From Ralstonia condita (GTDB taxonomy: Bacteria > Pseudomonadota > Gammaproteobacteria > Burkholderiales > Burkholderiaceae), in assembly GCF_958405655.1 (NCBI RefSeq), contig NZ_CATYWO010000002.1, positions 124,001-188,000 of the forward strand: a stretch of 64,000 nucleotides of DNA. The letters run 5' to 3'. The translations under genes and the position numbers were made by a program. This document shows, piece by piece, positions 9,278 to 17,070 of the stretch (within the stretch, counting starts at the first letter, position 1; every line of letters begins with the position of its first letter). The notes under the pieces are model-generated. The model saw nothing but the letters and a program-made list of their open reading frames with translations, was not told the DNA's origin and made no database searches.

Positions 9278-9318
9278 ACTCTAGGCGAGGGAACGGCGTC
9301 GATGTTGATATCCATCAA
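9278..9318 (-). promoter_or_regulatory. FNR/ANR-type promoter of the rhodanese gene
   Basis: The 14-mer TTGATATCCATCAA (9305-9318) matches the FNR/ANR consensus TTGAT-N4-ATCAA at every defined base. Reading towards the rhodanese gene, a TAGAGT hexamer (9278-9283 on the minus strand) is centred 31 bp from the box centre. That is the spacing expected for a class II FNR-activated promoter, with the box at about -41.5. The promoter function is inferred. Confidence 0.65.
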
Positions 9319-9446
9319 TCGCGAGAACGTGCCTTGGCCGATCGCGCCGTCACGCTGCGGCCGCGCACTGGAGGGCACTTCGCCAATCTTTGCAGACACC
9401 AGAATCACCCTGGCAGGAAGGTGCTGCGCGCGCGGGCACCGATCGC

Positions 9447-9974
9447 CTAGGGCGCCATGTGCGCGCCATGATGATGGTGGGGCATGTCACCCGCCATGGC
9501 ATCCGCCCCGTGGTCTGCAAGCTGCGCATCAAACCAGCGGTGCAGTGCAGAGACGAGCGTCTTGTCCTCGGTGCGATATGTCAGCTCCGCTCCTGCTTCG
9601 ACGTCCCGGTAGCGAATCTCGATCTGCCCCGGCCTGGCGGCCTTGAGCTCGGACAGCCCAGGCATGGCCGGACCGTGAATCTGCGTCGGGGCCGAGAAAT
9701 CGCCGTTCCCGAACTGGGTCTGGATGGCACGCAGATGCTCGCGCACCAGTGCAATCTGTCGCGTATCGGAAGGCTTCTTGGCGATGACGCGCTGAATGCC
9801 ACCACGCTGCGTCTTGATGAAGAGGTGCGTCGTGTCGCTCAGGTTGAACGGCATGACGTCCGCGCCCCTGGCGGCCACTTCGCCCTGGCGCTGGGCGTCG
9901 GCTGCATGGAGTCCAGCCGAGATCGTGGAGGCGGTGAGGAATGCCATCGCCCACACTGCATTGAAACGCTTCAT
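9447..9974 (-). CDS. Secreted hypothetical protein with His-rich tail
   Basis: A 175-residue protein with a clear signal peptide (MKRFNAVWAMAFLTASTISA, cleavage near GLHA, about residue 24), so it is periplasmic or secreted. The mature chain holds a conserved-looking core with FNLSDTTHLFIKTQRGG, REHLRAIQTQFGNGDFSAP and a C-terminal tail containing HHHH and further Met/His residues that could bind metal ions. I do not recognise a characterised family. The start at 9974 was chosen because it gives the signal peptide. It lies between the rhodanese gene and the metallo-hydrolase, all on the minus strand, with gaps of 242 and 173 bp, so separate promoters are likely. Confidence 0.65.
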   Translation of the reverse strand: MKRFNAVWAMAFLTASTISAGLHAADAQRQGEVAARGADVMPFNLSDTTHLFIKTQRGGIQRVIAKKPSDTRQIALVREHLRAIQTQFGNGDFSAPTQIHGPAMPGLSELKAARPGQIEIRYRDVEAGAELTYRTEDKTLVSALHRWFDAQLADHGADAMAGDMPHHHHGAHMAP

Positions 9975-10147
9975 TCCTGCTCCCCTGAGGGTGGTGATCG
10001 CAGCCACGACTTTGGATGCACCTGTTCGCCAGCCCTTTCGCCCGGGACGGCTACCAGCGTTACGCAAGCCCGCCCGACCAAGCACACCGGTGCGCGTTCG
10101 GCTTCGGGGGCATGCGCCCCCGGCTCGCAACAGCTTACGCGACTGCC

Positions 10148-11008
10148 CTAGACCGCATTGAGCGGAATTTTCAGATAGCGCACCCCATTGTCTTCGGGCG
10201 GCGGGAGCTCGCCAGCCCGAATGTTGACCTGAACCGAGGGCAGGATGAGGGTGGGCATAGCCAGCGTTGCGTCGCGCGCCTGCCGCATCGCGACAAACTG
10301 CGCTTCGGTCACGCCATCATGCATATGGATGTTCCGGGCCCGTTGCTCGCTGACGGTGGCCTCCCAGCCCGGGCCGCGCCCTTCAGGCGGGTAGTCGTGA
10401 CACATGAACAGCCGGGTTTCGCCGGGCAGGTCCAGCAGCTTGCGAATGGACCGATACAGCTCGTGCGCATTACCACCGGGGAAATCGCAGCGTGCGGTGC
10501 CGACATCCGGCATGAACAGCGTATCCCCAACGAATACCGCGTCCCCGATCTGGTACGCCATGTCAGCGGGCGTGTGGCCGGGTACGTGAATCGCCTTGCC
10601 GGTCAAGCCGCCGATGGTGAAGGTCTCGTCGTCTTGAAACAGATGATCGAACTGCGATCCGTCCAGCCGGAATTCGGGTTCGAGGTTGAACAGCGCCTTG
10701 AATACGCCCTGCACACGGCAAATGTCCTGACCGATGGCGATTCGGCCACCCAGATGGCGTTTCAGGTAAGGAGCGGCGGAAAGATGGTCGGCATGCGCAT
10801 GCGTCTCAAGAATCCACTCGACCCGCAAGCCATGTTCGTTCACGAATGCGATGACCCTGTCTGCACTGACGGTCGACGTCCGTCCGGACTTGGGGTCATA
10901 GTCCAGCACCGAGTCGACGATGGCGCACTCTGGGCGCCCTTGCTGGTACACCACGTACGTCACCGTCCACGTTGCGGGATCGAAGAACGGTTGGATGGTC
11001 GGTTGCAT
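10148..11008 (-). CDS. ETHE1/Blh-like MBL-fold hydrolase (persulfide dioxygenase-like)
   Basis: A 286-residue metallo-beta-lactamase-fold protein. The metal motif HAHADH (His70, His72, Asp74, His75) is followed by His145 in VPGHTPAD and Asp162 in FVGDTLFMPDVG. The segment GTARCDFPGG is characteristic of the ETHE1/Blh group, which oxidises glutathione persulfide using one iron atom. Blh-type proteins are classic BigR targets, and here a BigR-like gene lies divergently 88 bp away, which strongly supports a sulfide-detoxification role. It should act in the cytoplasm on persulfides generated from sulfide or by the rhodanese. Family membership is clear; the exact reaction is inference from motifs and context. 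Confidence 0.85.
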   Translation of the reverse strand: MQPTIQPFFDPATWTVTYVVYQQGRPECAIVDSVLDYDPKSGRTSTVSADRVIAFVNEHGLRVEWILETHAHADHLSAAPYLKRHLGGRIAIGQDICRVQGVFKALFNLEPEFRLDGSQFDHLFQDDETFTIGGLTGKAIHVPGHTPADMAYQIGDAVFVGDTLFMPDVGTARCDFPGGNAHELYRSIRKLLDLPGETRLFMCHDYPPEGRGPGWEATVSEQRARNIHMHDGVTEAQFVAMRQARDATLAMPTLILPSVQVNIRAGELPPPEDNGVRYLKIPLNAV

Positions 11009-11044
11009 GAAGATCTCCTTGGATACGGAACATTCTATTCACAC

Positions 11045-11068
11045 ATAGTCTATTTTTCAATATACTAT
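11045..11068. promoter_or_regulatory. Probable BigR-type operator between divergent sulfur genes
   Basis: The 88-bp gap between the metallo-hydrolase and the ArsR-family gene contains an AT-rich patch, unusual in this GC-rich DNA. Inside it an inverted repeat, ATAGT at 11045-11049 and ACTAT at 11064-11068, flanks a T/A-rich centre. Autoregulation and control of the divergent persulfide dioxygenase gene by BigR-like repressors is known from other bacteria. The exact site is inferred from symmetry only. Confidence 0.5.
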
Positions 11069-11096
11069 CTTTATGTAGATTGTAGGCCCACCTCTC

Positions 11097-11435
11097 ATGG
11101 AACAGCCGCCTCCCGCCATCGACCTCACCACCATGCAGGCAGCCGCTGCCAATGCTTGCACTTTGCTCAAAGTGCTGGCCAATCCGGATCGGCTGCTGCT
11201 GATGTGCCGCCTGTCCCAGGGCGAACTGTCGGTGGGCGAGCTTGAGAACGCGCTCGGCATCCGGCAACCGACCCTGTCGCAGCAGCTGGGGGTTCTGCGT
11301 GACAACGGTCTGGTCGCGCCCCGCCGCGAAGGCAAGAACATTTTCTATTCCGTGGCGAGCGCACAGGCGCTTGCCGTCATGACCACCCTGTATGAACAGT
11401 TTTGTACCTACACTGATTCGGAGCCAACATGCTGA
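11097..11435 (+). CDS. bigR: BigR/SqrR-like persulfide-sensing ArsR regulator
   Basis: A 112-residue winged-helix repressor of the ArsR family with DNA-binding segment LSVGELENALGIRQPTLSQQ and wing REGKNIFYSV. Cys37 (LLLMCRL) and Cys103 (EQFC) are 66 residues apart, the same spacing as the redox pair Cys42/Cys108 of BigR. In BigR-like proteins that pair forms a disulfide or polysulfide bridge with reactive sulfur and releases DNA. The usual ArsR metal ligands are not evident. It lies divergent from the ETHE1-like gene and its stop overlaps the start of the first YeeE gene, so it heads and probably controls the sulfur transport operon. Confidence 0.87.
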   Translation: MEQPPPAIDLTTMQAAAANACTLLKVLANPDRLLLMCRLSQGELSVGELENALGIRQPTLSQQLGVLRDNGLVAPRREGKNIFYSVASAQALAVMTTLYEQFCTYTDSEPTC

Positions 11436-11863
11436 TCGATATCGGTAACTTCACGCCCGGCCTGTCACTGGCTGGCGGTCTCATCATCGGCGCTGCAGCT
11501 GCGGTGCTGGTGCTCTTCAATGGCCGCATTGCCGGCATCAGCGGCATTCTCGGCGGCCTGCTGAGCCTGCCGCGCAAGGATATGGCCTGGCGCGTCGCCT
11601 TCCTTGCCGGCCTGATCGGGGCTCCCGTCCTGGCAAGCGTGCTCGGCAGGCCTGCCGTCGCGGATATCCAGGCGGGCTGGGGCGAGATCCTCGCCGCCGG
11701 TTTCCTGGTCGGCCTGGGCACACGCTATGCCAGCGGCTGCACGAGCGGCCACGGCGTATGCGGTATCTCCCGCGGTTCTGTCCGGTCGCTGGTCGCCACC
11801 ATGACCTTCATGGCGGCGGGCTTCCTGACCGTCTTCGTGCAACGCCATCTGATTGGAGGCTGA
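11429..11863 (+). CDS. YeeE/YedE sulfur transporter, first half
   Basis: A 144-residue membrane protein with about four helices. It carries the diagnostic YeeE/YedE motif SGCTSGHGVCG (about residues 103-113), whose cysteines pass thiosulfate sulfur through the membrane in characterised TsuA-like proteins. The ATG overlaps the end of the regulator gene by 7 bp, so translation is probably coupled. The next gene encodes a second short YeeE domain, and the two together equal the usual full-length protein, so they probably assemble as a heterodimer. The likely role is uptake of thiosulfate or another sulfane-sulfur compound across the inner membrane. Confidence 0.85.
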   Translation: MLIDIGNFTPGLSLAGGLIIGAAAAVLVLFNGRIAGISGILGGLLSLPRKDMAWRVAFLAGLIGAPVLASVLGRPAVADIQAGWGEILAAGFLVGLGTRYASGCTSGHGVCGISRGSVRSLVATMTFMAAGFLTVFVQRHLIGG

Positions 11864-11864
11864 C

Positions 11865-12296
11865 ATGACCTCGATTGCCGCATTGCTTGCCGGATTGCTC
11901 TTTGGCGTGGGCCTGATGATCTCAGGCATGGCCAACCCGGCCAAGGTTCAGGGCTTTCTCGACATTGCCGGGCGCTGGGATCCGTCACTCGCCTTCGTGA
12001 TGGCAGGCGCGATTGCCATTGGTTCGCTCGCATTCCTGATTGCCAAACGCCGCCAGCGCTCATTCCTGGGGCTGCCTGTGCAACTGCCCGCCAGCACCGC
12101 CGTGACATTGCGGCTGGTGTTGGGGAGTGCCGCATTCGGCATCGGTTGGGGTCTGGCCGGTTTCTGTCCGGGTCCGGCACTGGTCGCCCTGGGCGCAGGC
12201 TACCCCAAGGCTATCGGGTTCGTGGCAGCCATGGTCGCGGGCATGGTCGTGTTCGAGGTGATCGACCGGGCGAAAGCCAAGTTGCAGCAGGCGTAA
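11865..12296 (+). CDS. YeeE/YedE sulfur transporter, second half
   Basis: A 143-residue inner-membrane protein, the partner of the preceding YeeE gene. Membrane segments alternate with the motif LMISGMANPAKVQGFLD near the start and WGLAGFCPGPALVALGAG near residues 95-115, where a single conserved Cys would line the transport path. The ATG at 11865 has a good Shine-Dalgarno sequence (GGAGGC at 11855-11860) immediately before the preceding stop. A start four codons upstream lacks such a site. The gene lies one base from the first half and just before the TauE/SafE exporter, giving a three-gene transport block. Confidence 0.83.
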   Translation: MTSIAALLAGLLFGVGLMISGMANPAKVQGFLDIAGRWDPSLAFVMAGAIAIGSLAFLIAKRRQRSFLGLPVQLPASTAVTLRLVLGSAAFGIGWGLAGFCPGPALVALGAGYPKAIGFVAAMVAGMVVFEVIDRAKAKLQQA

Positions 12297-12314
12297 GCGC
12301 GCCGAGGTGGATCC

Positions 12315-13133
12315 ATGGAAAACGTGATTGCCAGCAGCGCTGCCCTCGGGGCCGTCGTCGGACTGATCCTGGCGCTGACCGGCGCAGGCGGCGCCATCCT
12401 CGCGGTGCCGCTGCTGCTTTTTGTATTGCATCTGAACGTCGCCGAGGCCGCGCCGGTGGCGCTCCTTGCGGTGGGTCTGTCCGCTGCTGTCGGCGCCGTC
12501 ATCGGACTGCGCGCGGGCATTGTTCGGTACCGCGCCGCCGCGTTGATGGCGGCCACTGGCACGGTGTTCTCGCCGGCCGGCCTGTGGCTCGCCCATCGTC
12601 TGCCAAACACGCCGCTGACCTTGATCTTTGCCGCAGTGCTCGCCTATGTGGCCCTGCGGATGTTCAAGCAGGCCAAGACGGTCACGAAGGACACCTCCCG
12701 CAGCGAGGAGCACCAGCAACCGTGCCAGCTCGACAACGAGACCGGCCGCTTTGTGTGGACAGCCGCGTGCACGCGCGCACTTGCGGTCTCGGGCATCGGC
12801 GCGGGCTTTCTCTCCGGCCTGCTTGGCGTGGGTGGCGGCTTTGTCATTGTGCCGGCACTCAAGAAAGCCACCAACGCCCCCGTGCATTCCATCGTGGCGA
12901 CATCTCTGGCGGTGATCACGCTGGTCTCCGCTTCGGGAGTCGTGACAACCGCCTTGTCCGGGCGAATGAACTGGACGGTTGGCGTGCCCTTCGCCGCGGG
13001 TGCCGCCGTTGCCATGCTGGGCGGACGGCTCATTGCGGGCCGACTGAGCGGCCACCGGCTACAGCAGGGCTTTGCGCTCGTGGCCGGACTCATTGCCATC
13101 GGCATGGTGGCCAAGGTTGCGCTGGCGACTTGA
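12315..13133 (+). CDS. TauE/SafE-family anion exporter
   Basis: A 272-residue integral membrane protein with two inverted TauE/SafE repeats. The N-terminal repeat opens with LGAVVGLILALTGAGGAILA and the second contains GFLSGLLGVGGGFVIVPAL, the glycine-rich signature of the family. Around eight helices are separated by a hydrophilic loop near residues 120-150 that includes a run of charged residues. Members export sulfite, sulfoacetate or related organosulfur anions across the inner membrane. It follows the YeeE pair with an 18-bp gap. Removal of sulfite formed by the persulfide dioxygenase would fit the module, although the substrate is inferred from context. Confidence 0.85.
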   Translation: MENVIASSAALGAVVGLILALTGAGGAILAVPLLLFVLHLNVAEAAPVALLAVGLSAAVGAVIGLRAGIVRYRAAALMAATGTVFSPAGLWLAHRLPNTPLTLIFAAVLAYVALRMFKQAKTVTKDTSRSEEHQQPCQLDNETGRFVWTAACTRALAVSGIGAGFLSGLLGVGGGFVIVPALKKATNAPVHSIVATSLAVITLVSASGVVTTALSGRMNWTVGVPFAAGAAVAMLGGRLIAGRLSGHRLQQGFALVAGLIAIGMVAKVALAT

Positions 13134-13189
13134 GCCAGGCCTGACAAGCGTACCCGTTGATCGGTACGACATTTCTCAAGGAGACACTC

Positions 13190-14008
13190 TTGAACACAAG
13201 ACAACTGCGCGCCCTGACGGTCGCGTTGCTGGCAGCAGCCAGCGTGCCTGCGATCGCTCAGACACCCACCGTCCCGTTGACCGCCCCGGACGAAGCATCG
13301 ATTCCCAAGGGGCCGATGGGCGATGCGATCAAGCACGGCAAGGCGTTGCTCACCGACACGCACAAGCTCCTGCCCAACAACGTCGGTAACGGCCTGAACT
13401 GCACCAGTTGCCATCTGAATGGCGGGACGACCCCCTATGCGTCGCCCTGGGTCGGACTGACGGGTGCCTTTCCGGAGTACCGGTCCCGCAGCGGCAAGAT
13501 CATCTCTCTTCAGGAACGCATCAACGACTGCTTCCAGCGCTCGATGAATGGCAAGCCGCTGGCGTTCGACTCGGCAGAAATGAACGACATCATGGCCTAC
13601 ATGAAGTGGCTGTCGACGGGTGTGCCGACCGGCACGAATGTGACAGGACGGGGCTTCGAGAAGATCGACACCTCGCTAGTCCCGAACCGCGAGCAAGGCA
13701 AGGCCATCTACGCGGCACAATGCGCCTCCTGCCACGGCGCCGAAGGCCAAGGCACCAAGAACCCGCAAGGCGGCTATTTCTTCCCGCCGCTGTGGGGCCA
13801 GGACTCCTTCAACGTCGGCGCAGGGATGGCGCGGCTGTACACCGCTGCTGCGTTCGTCAAGCACAACATGCCGCTCGGCCAGGGCGGCACGCTCTCTGCC
13901 CAGCAAGCCGTTGACGTGGCTGCGTACTTTACGCAGCAACCTCGCCCCGACTATGCGGCACGCGTCAATGACTGGCCCAAGGGAGACAGGCCGAAGGATG
14001 CCCGCTAG
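13190..14008 (+). CDS. tsdA: TsdA-like dihaem cytochrome c (thiosulfate dehydrogenase)
   Basis: A 272-residue periplasmic cytochrome starting at TTG (13190), six bases after AAGGAG, with a signal peptide ending AIAQ (about 24). It has two haem c sites, CTSCH (71-75) and CASCH (178-182). Cys114 in INDCFQRSMNG sits where TsdA proteins have the axial cysteine of haem 1, and Met227 in HNMPLGQGG fits the axial ligand of haem 2. TsdA couples two thiosulfate molecules to tetrathionate and passes electrons to the respiratory chain. The position at the end of the BigR-linked transport operon agrees with this. A TTG 11 codons upstream has no ribosome site. Confidence 0.83.
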   Translation: MNTRQLRALTVALLAAASVPAIAQTPTVPLTAPDEASIPKGPMGDAIKHGKALLTDTHKLLPNNVGNGLNCTSCHLNGGTTPYASPWVGLTGAFPEYRSRSGKIISLQERINDCFQRSMNGKPLAFDSAEMNDIMAYMKWLSTGVPTGTNVTGRGFEKIDTSLVPNREQGKAIYAAQCASCHGAEGQGTKNPQGGYFFPPLWGQDSFNVGAGMARLYTAAAFVKHNMPLGQGGTLSAQQAVDVAAYFTQQPRPDYAARVNDWPKGDRPKDAR

Positions 14009-14027
14009 CGCATCACTGATGCGTATC

Positions 14028-14067
14028 GGGGCCATGACTTCACAAATCTTGTGCTACGTCATGCCCC
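14028..14067. terminator. Extended hairpin after the TsdA-like gene
   Basis: Three stacked inverted repeats form one long hairpin 19 bp after the cytochrome stop. GGGGC (14028) pairs with GCCCC (14063), ATGAC (14034) with GTCAT (14058), and CACAA (14041) with TTGTG (14049), separated by small internal loops. No U-tract follows, so it could be an attenuator, an mRNA-stabilising structure or a protein site instead of an intrinsic terminator. Confidence 0.4.
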
Positions 14068-14188
14068 GATTCTTGAGGCGGGTCAACAATGCAACCTAGG
14101 GTTCCATCGAATCACCCGCCAGCCGGACAGCCAGCGCAACCTGCCCGGCCTTGATGAACCAACCCGCGCAATCCTGAAGGAGGCTGCC

Positions 14189-14395
14189 ATGCAAATGAAT
14201 GTTGGAACGGTGGATCGCGTTATCCGAATCGCGGTCGGGTTGCTCTTGATCGGCCTGGCGGCAACGGGGCGCGTCGGCGTATGGGGCTGGATTGGGGTGG
14301 TTCCGCTCATCACGGGATTGTTCCGCTTCTGCCCGGCCTACAGCATCCTGGGCGTGAAGACCTGCTCGGCGCCCAAGCCCGACGCCAAGTCCTGA
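14189..14395 (+). CDS. DUF2892 (YgaP-like) small membrane protein
   Basis: A 68-residue protein with two membrane helices (about 10-30 and 32-50), opening MNVGTVDRVIRIAVGLLLIG and ending in GLFRFCPAYSILGVKTC. This is the DUF2892 fold found alone or fused to rhodanese domains, as in YgaP, where it may help move sulfane sulfur or thiocyanate. Two Cys residues lie in the C-terminal segment. The ATG at 14189 has a strong AAGGAGG site at 14177-14183. It follows the TsdA-like gene after a 180-bp gap with a large hairpin, so it may be a separate transcript in the sulfur island. Confidence 0.87.
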   Translation: MQMNVGTVDRVIRIAVGLLLIGLAATGRVGVWGWIGVVPLITGLFRFCPAYSILGVKTCSAPKPDAKS

Positions 14396-14509
14396 CGCAT
14401 CGATCAGCGGACCGGCTGACGGCCGGCTCGCACGCGCCGCGCAATGGCCTGCGCAACGAGCGGGGCCGCTGCGCAACAGGACCTCAGCTGCGGCGCGCGA
14501 CCGTTTCGG

Positions 14510-15454
14510 TCAGCCTCGCACGGGCTGCAGCGTGATACGTCGATAGCACTGCTCGGTCTCACTCACGCTTCCCAGTTCGGTGCCGACATGGCCGAGCGAG
14601 GCCGTTGCCGCGGCGACGCCATAGCGAAACGCCTGCGGCACGTCGTCCCCGCGGTGGAGCGCCCACACCATTCCGCCGACAAAGCTGTCGCCCGCCCCGA
14701 TCGTGCTCATGACGGTGACAGCGCCACCAGCCACGCGATCGACGCCGTCGCGCGTCACCAGCATCGCACCCTCCGCGCCTAGCGAGAGCGCAACCACCTG
14801 CGCATACCCCGCATCGACGATCTGCCGCGCCGCTTGCCCCCATTCGGCTTCGTTAGCCAGAGGCTGCCCGGTCAACTGCCGCAGTTCATTGAGGCTCGGT
14901 TTGATGAGGTACGGCGCGTGCGGCAGCGCGAGACGCAGAGCCTCGCCGGAGGCATCGAGCACGACCCTGGAGCCGCGCGCATTCGCGGCATCGATCGCGC
15001 GCGCGTAGAAATCGTCCGGCACGCCAGGAGCCAGGCTTCCGCTCAACACGAGATAGCGCGGCGCCGGATGCAGCGCGTCCAGTCGCGCCAGGCAACCTTG
15101 CCACTCGGCTTGGGTGATGACCGGGCCAGGCATGACAAACCGGAATTCGCGCCCCGAAGAAGCCTCCTTCACCGAAAAGTTCTCCCGCGTCTCCCCCGCG
15201 ATCGGCAATACCGCAAAGTCCAGCCCCTCCGCCGTCAGCAAGCGCGCCAGGTTGGCGGCTGCTGCGCCGCCCCCCAGGTAGATGGCCTGACAATCGCCGC
15301 CCAGCCGACGCACCACGCGGGCCACATTGACACCGCCGCCGCCAGGATCGCAGCGAACCGGGCCGCAACGCATCTTGTGCGTATCGGTGAGGCGCTCGAC
15401 CGCGGTGAAGAAGTCGATGGCCGGATTGACGGTCAGCGTAACGATGTCGGACAT
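14510..15454 (-). CDS. PfkB-family sugar kinase (phosphofructokinase-like)
   Basis: A 314-residue ribokinase-fold kinase. The N-terminal signature TLTVNPAIDFF and the loop DPGGGGVNVARVVRRLGG bind the sugar phosphate. The C-terminal motif STIGAGDSFVGG carries the catalytic base Asp256 and the anion hole. These fit the 1-phosphofructokinase/6-phosphofructokinase 2/tagatose-6-phosphate kinase branch. The start MSDIVTLTVNPAID at 15454 is typical, and longer readings add non-conserved sequence. It stands alone between the sulfur island and the DUF4337 gene, so the sugar phosphate cannot be chosen from context. In Ralstonia-like bacteria lacking classic PfkA, such a kinase can feed sugar or pentose-linked pathways. 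Confidence 0.83.
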   Translation of the reverse strand: MSDIVTLTVNPAIDFFTAVERLTDTHKMRCGPVRCDPGGGGVNVARVVRRLGGDCQAIYLGGGAAAANLARLLTAEGLDFAVLPIAGETRENFSVKEASSGREFRFVMPGPVITQAEWQGCLARLDALHPAPRYLVLSGSLAPGVPDDFYARAIDAANARGSRVVLDASGEALRLALPHAPYLIKPSLNELRQLTGQPLANEAEWGQAARQIVDAGYAQVVALSLGAEGAMLVTRDGVDRVAGGAVTVMSTIGAGDSFVGGMVWALHRGDDVPQAFRYGVAAATASLGHVGTELGSVSETEQCYRRITLQPVRG

Positions 15455-15670
15455 AGGACCTGAACGGATGAGGTGCAAAGCTGCACCTGCGGCGATGCGG
15501 TGGAAATGCCAGCGGGCGTCGCGACTTGACCGGCGCCGCGCACAAGCACTGTCGTGGAGAACGGTCCTGTTGGTCACGGCAAATGGAAGCGACCGCCTGC
15601 TGCACTGCTGCCATTCTCGCGGCTGCACGGGATGCCCTGCAACCGCAAGGCGATGACGGATGCGCTCGGT

Positions 15671-16243
15671 TCAGATGTGCAACAGGGCCAGCACGGCAAG
15701 GACTCCGCCCACCCCGCCGACGCCATACGAGAGCACCTGCATCCAGCGCCGTCGCGACAGCAGCGTGATGGCCGCCAGCGCAATCGAAACTTGAATGGCC
15801 ACCACCGCCTGTGCCCACCGATGATGATGGTGTACCGCCTGCTCGCTGGCTTCATCGGCCTCCCTTGCCAGGCGCTCCTGCTCTTCAGCCTGACGACGAA
15901 TGTCCTCCCTTTCCGTCGCGTAGCGCTGGGCTTCGCGCCGTGCGGCGGCCTGGTCGGTGCCCGGCAGTTGGGCGGTCAGCTCGGCAATCGCCTGCTTCTG
16001 CCCCTTGGCCTGGTAGTAGGCCCACCGATTGGCCGCTTCGGTCTTGTGGATGGCGGCTTCGTTCTTGGCGAGCAGCGCCGCGTTCTGCGTGGCGCCACCC
16101 TGGTAGCCGAAGATGGCGCCAGCCGTCGAGAGAATGGCTGTCATGACAGCGATGCGCCCGGCAAAGCTGTCGGCGTGGCCGCTCTCTGCGGCGTGTTCCA
16201 GCACGTGATCGTGCGCGCCGTGCACATGGAATCCTTCTGACAA
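15671..16243 (-). CDS. DUF4337 membrane protein, TTG start
   Basis: A 190-residue protein with an early hydrophobic helix (about 28-47, AVMTAILSTAGAIFGYQGG), a long charged alpha-helical middle (55-125) with coiled-coil character, a HHHH patch, and two C-terminal helices (about 135-158 and 165-188). This is the DUF4337 architecture, of unknown function. Similarity starts right after TTG (16243), which has GGGAG at 16249-16253, so TTG is the probable start codon; no ATG in this frame is well placed. Neither neighbour suggests a process. Its N-terminus is rich in His (HVHGAHDHVLEH), which could bind metals, but this is speculative. Confidence 0.72.
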   Translation of the reverse strand: MSEGFHVHGAHDHVLEHAAESGHADSFAGRIAVMTAILSTAGAIFGYQGGATQNAALLAKNEAAIHKTEAANRWAYYQAKGQKQAIAELTAQLPGTDQAAARREAQRYATEREDIRRQAEEQERLAREADEASEQAVHHHHRWAQAVVAIQVSIALAAITLLSRRRWMQVLSYGVGGVGGVLAVLALLHI

Positions 16244-16566
16244 GATTGCTCCCCGTTTTGATTTTGTAGATGGTGCGTGCCGTCTGGCGACGGGCCTCAC
16301 AATGCATCGACTCGCCTGGAAAGGCAACGCCCGACGATGCGCACCTCCCGCGAGGCAGGTCACCTTTCAATTATGTAGGGCTCCCGAAAATCTGTGCGAT
16401 TGCTGGCAGTTCAATGCCCAACAAACATCGACCACCTGTGCGGGAGCGCAGCAAAGTCGAAGAACGCCTTTCCCGAAAAGGATAGCGTGGTGGGCGACTA
16501 CATGCCCAATGGCTTCATCCAGCAGCAGCGCTTTCGGTCACGCCGTCAGCAGAGTTGAGGCGTGTC
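16244..16566. other. Intergenic region upstream of DUF4337 and the cupin pseudogene
   Basis: These 323 bases lie between two divergent genes and should hold both promoters. Short AT-rich patches occur at the DUF4337 side (near 16255-16272) and near 16365-16385. No convincing ORF, RNA structure, repeat or long dyad was seen. Confidence 0.5.
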
Positions 16567-17070
16567 ATGCCCGTCGCGCCCGCCGCCCCGCGTCTCATTC
16601 GCTGTCTCGCTCTCGAACCGCATCCGGAAGGCGGCTTCTAGCGCGAAACCCATCGCAGTGAGGAACGCGTCCAGCGCGGCGTCGCGGCCGTCGAACGTGC
16701 GGCCGCCACCGCCATCTGTTCCTTGCTGGCCGGTGATGTCTATGCCGCCTGGCATCGGCTCAAGTCGGACGAGGTTCGGCATTTCCATACGGGCGAGGCG
16801 TTGGCGGTGCATGTGTTGGAAGACGACGGCGTGTTGCACACGTATTGCCTGGGCCACGCGGCCGACGACGACGAGGCGACTTGCCAGGTGGTGGTGCCCG
16901 CCGGTCGCTGGTTTGCGGCGGAGTGCCCGGCAAGCCTGCACGGCTATTCGCTTGTCGGCTGCTCGGTCCCGCCGGGCTTCGAGTTCTGTGATTTCGAACT
17001 GGCCGCGGGCATGCAAGGCCGTGTGCTGGTGGAACGGCATCCGGCACATGAAGTATGGATCCGGCGGTGA
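16567..17070 (+). pseudogene. DUF985 cupin gene broken by an in-frame TAG
   Basis: The frame from the ATG at 16567 to the stop at 17070 encodes a complete DUF985 cupin of 167 codons apart from one TAG at 16639-16641. The stop falls inside the signature PHPEGGF-stop-RETHRS, where the family has Tyr (PHPEGGFYRET), so a single TAC/TAT-to-TAG change explains it. Further on, ICSLLAGDVYAAWH has Cys-Ser where the family usually reads Tyr-Phe, suggesting relaxed selection. The cupin core VRHFHTGEALAVHVLE and the C-terminal GCSVPPGFEFCDFEL are intact. Reinitiation downstream (for example ATG at 16738 in the MSMPP/other frames or TTG at 16723 in frame) could still make a fragment. A sequencing error cannot be excluded. 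Confidence 0.8.

Noticed and set aside
10106..10121. GGGGGC/GCCCCC stem between the metallo-hydrolase and hypothetical genes
   Set aside because: The stem is only six GC pairs with no T-tract, common by chance in this GC-rich DNA.
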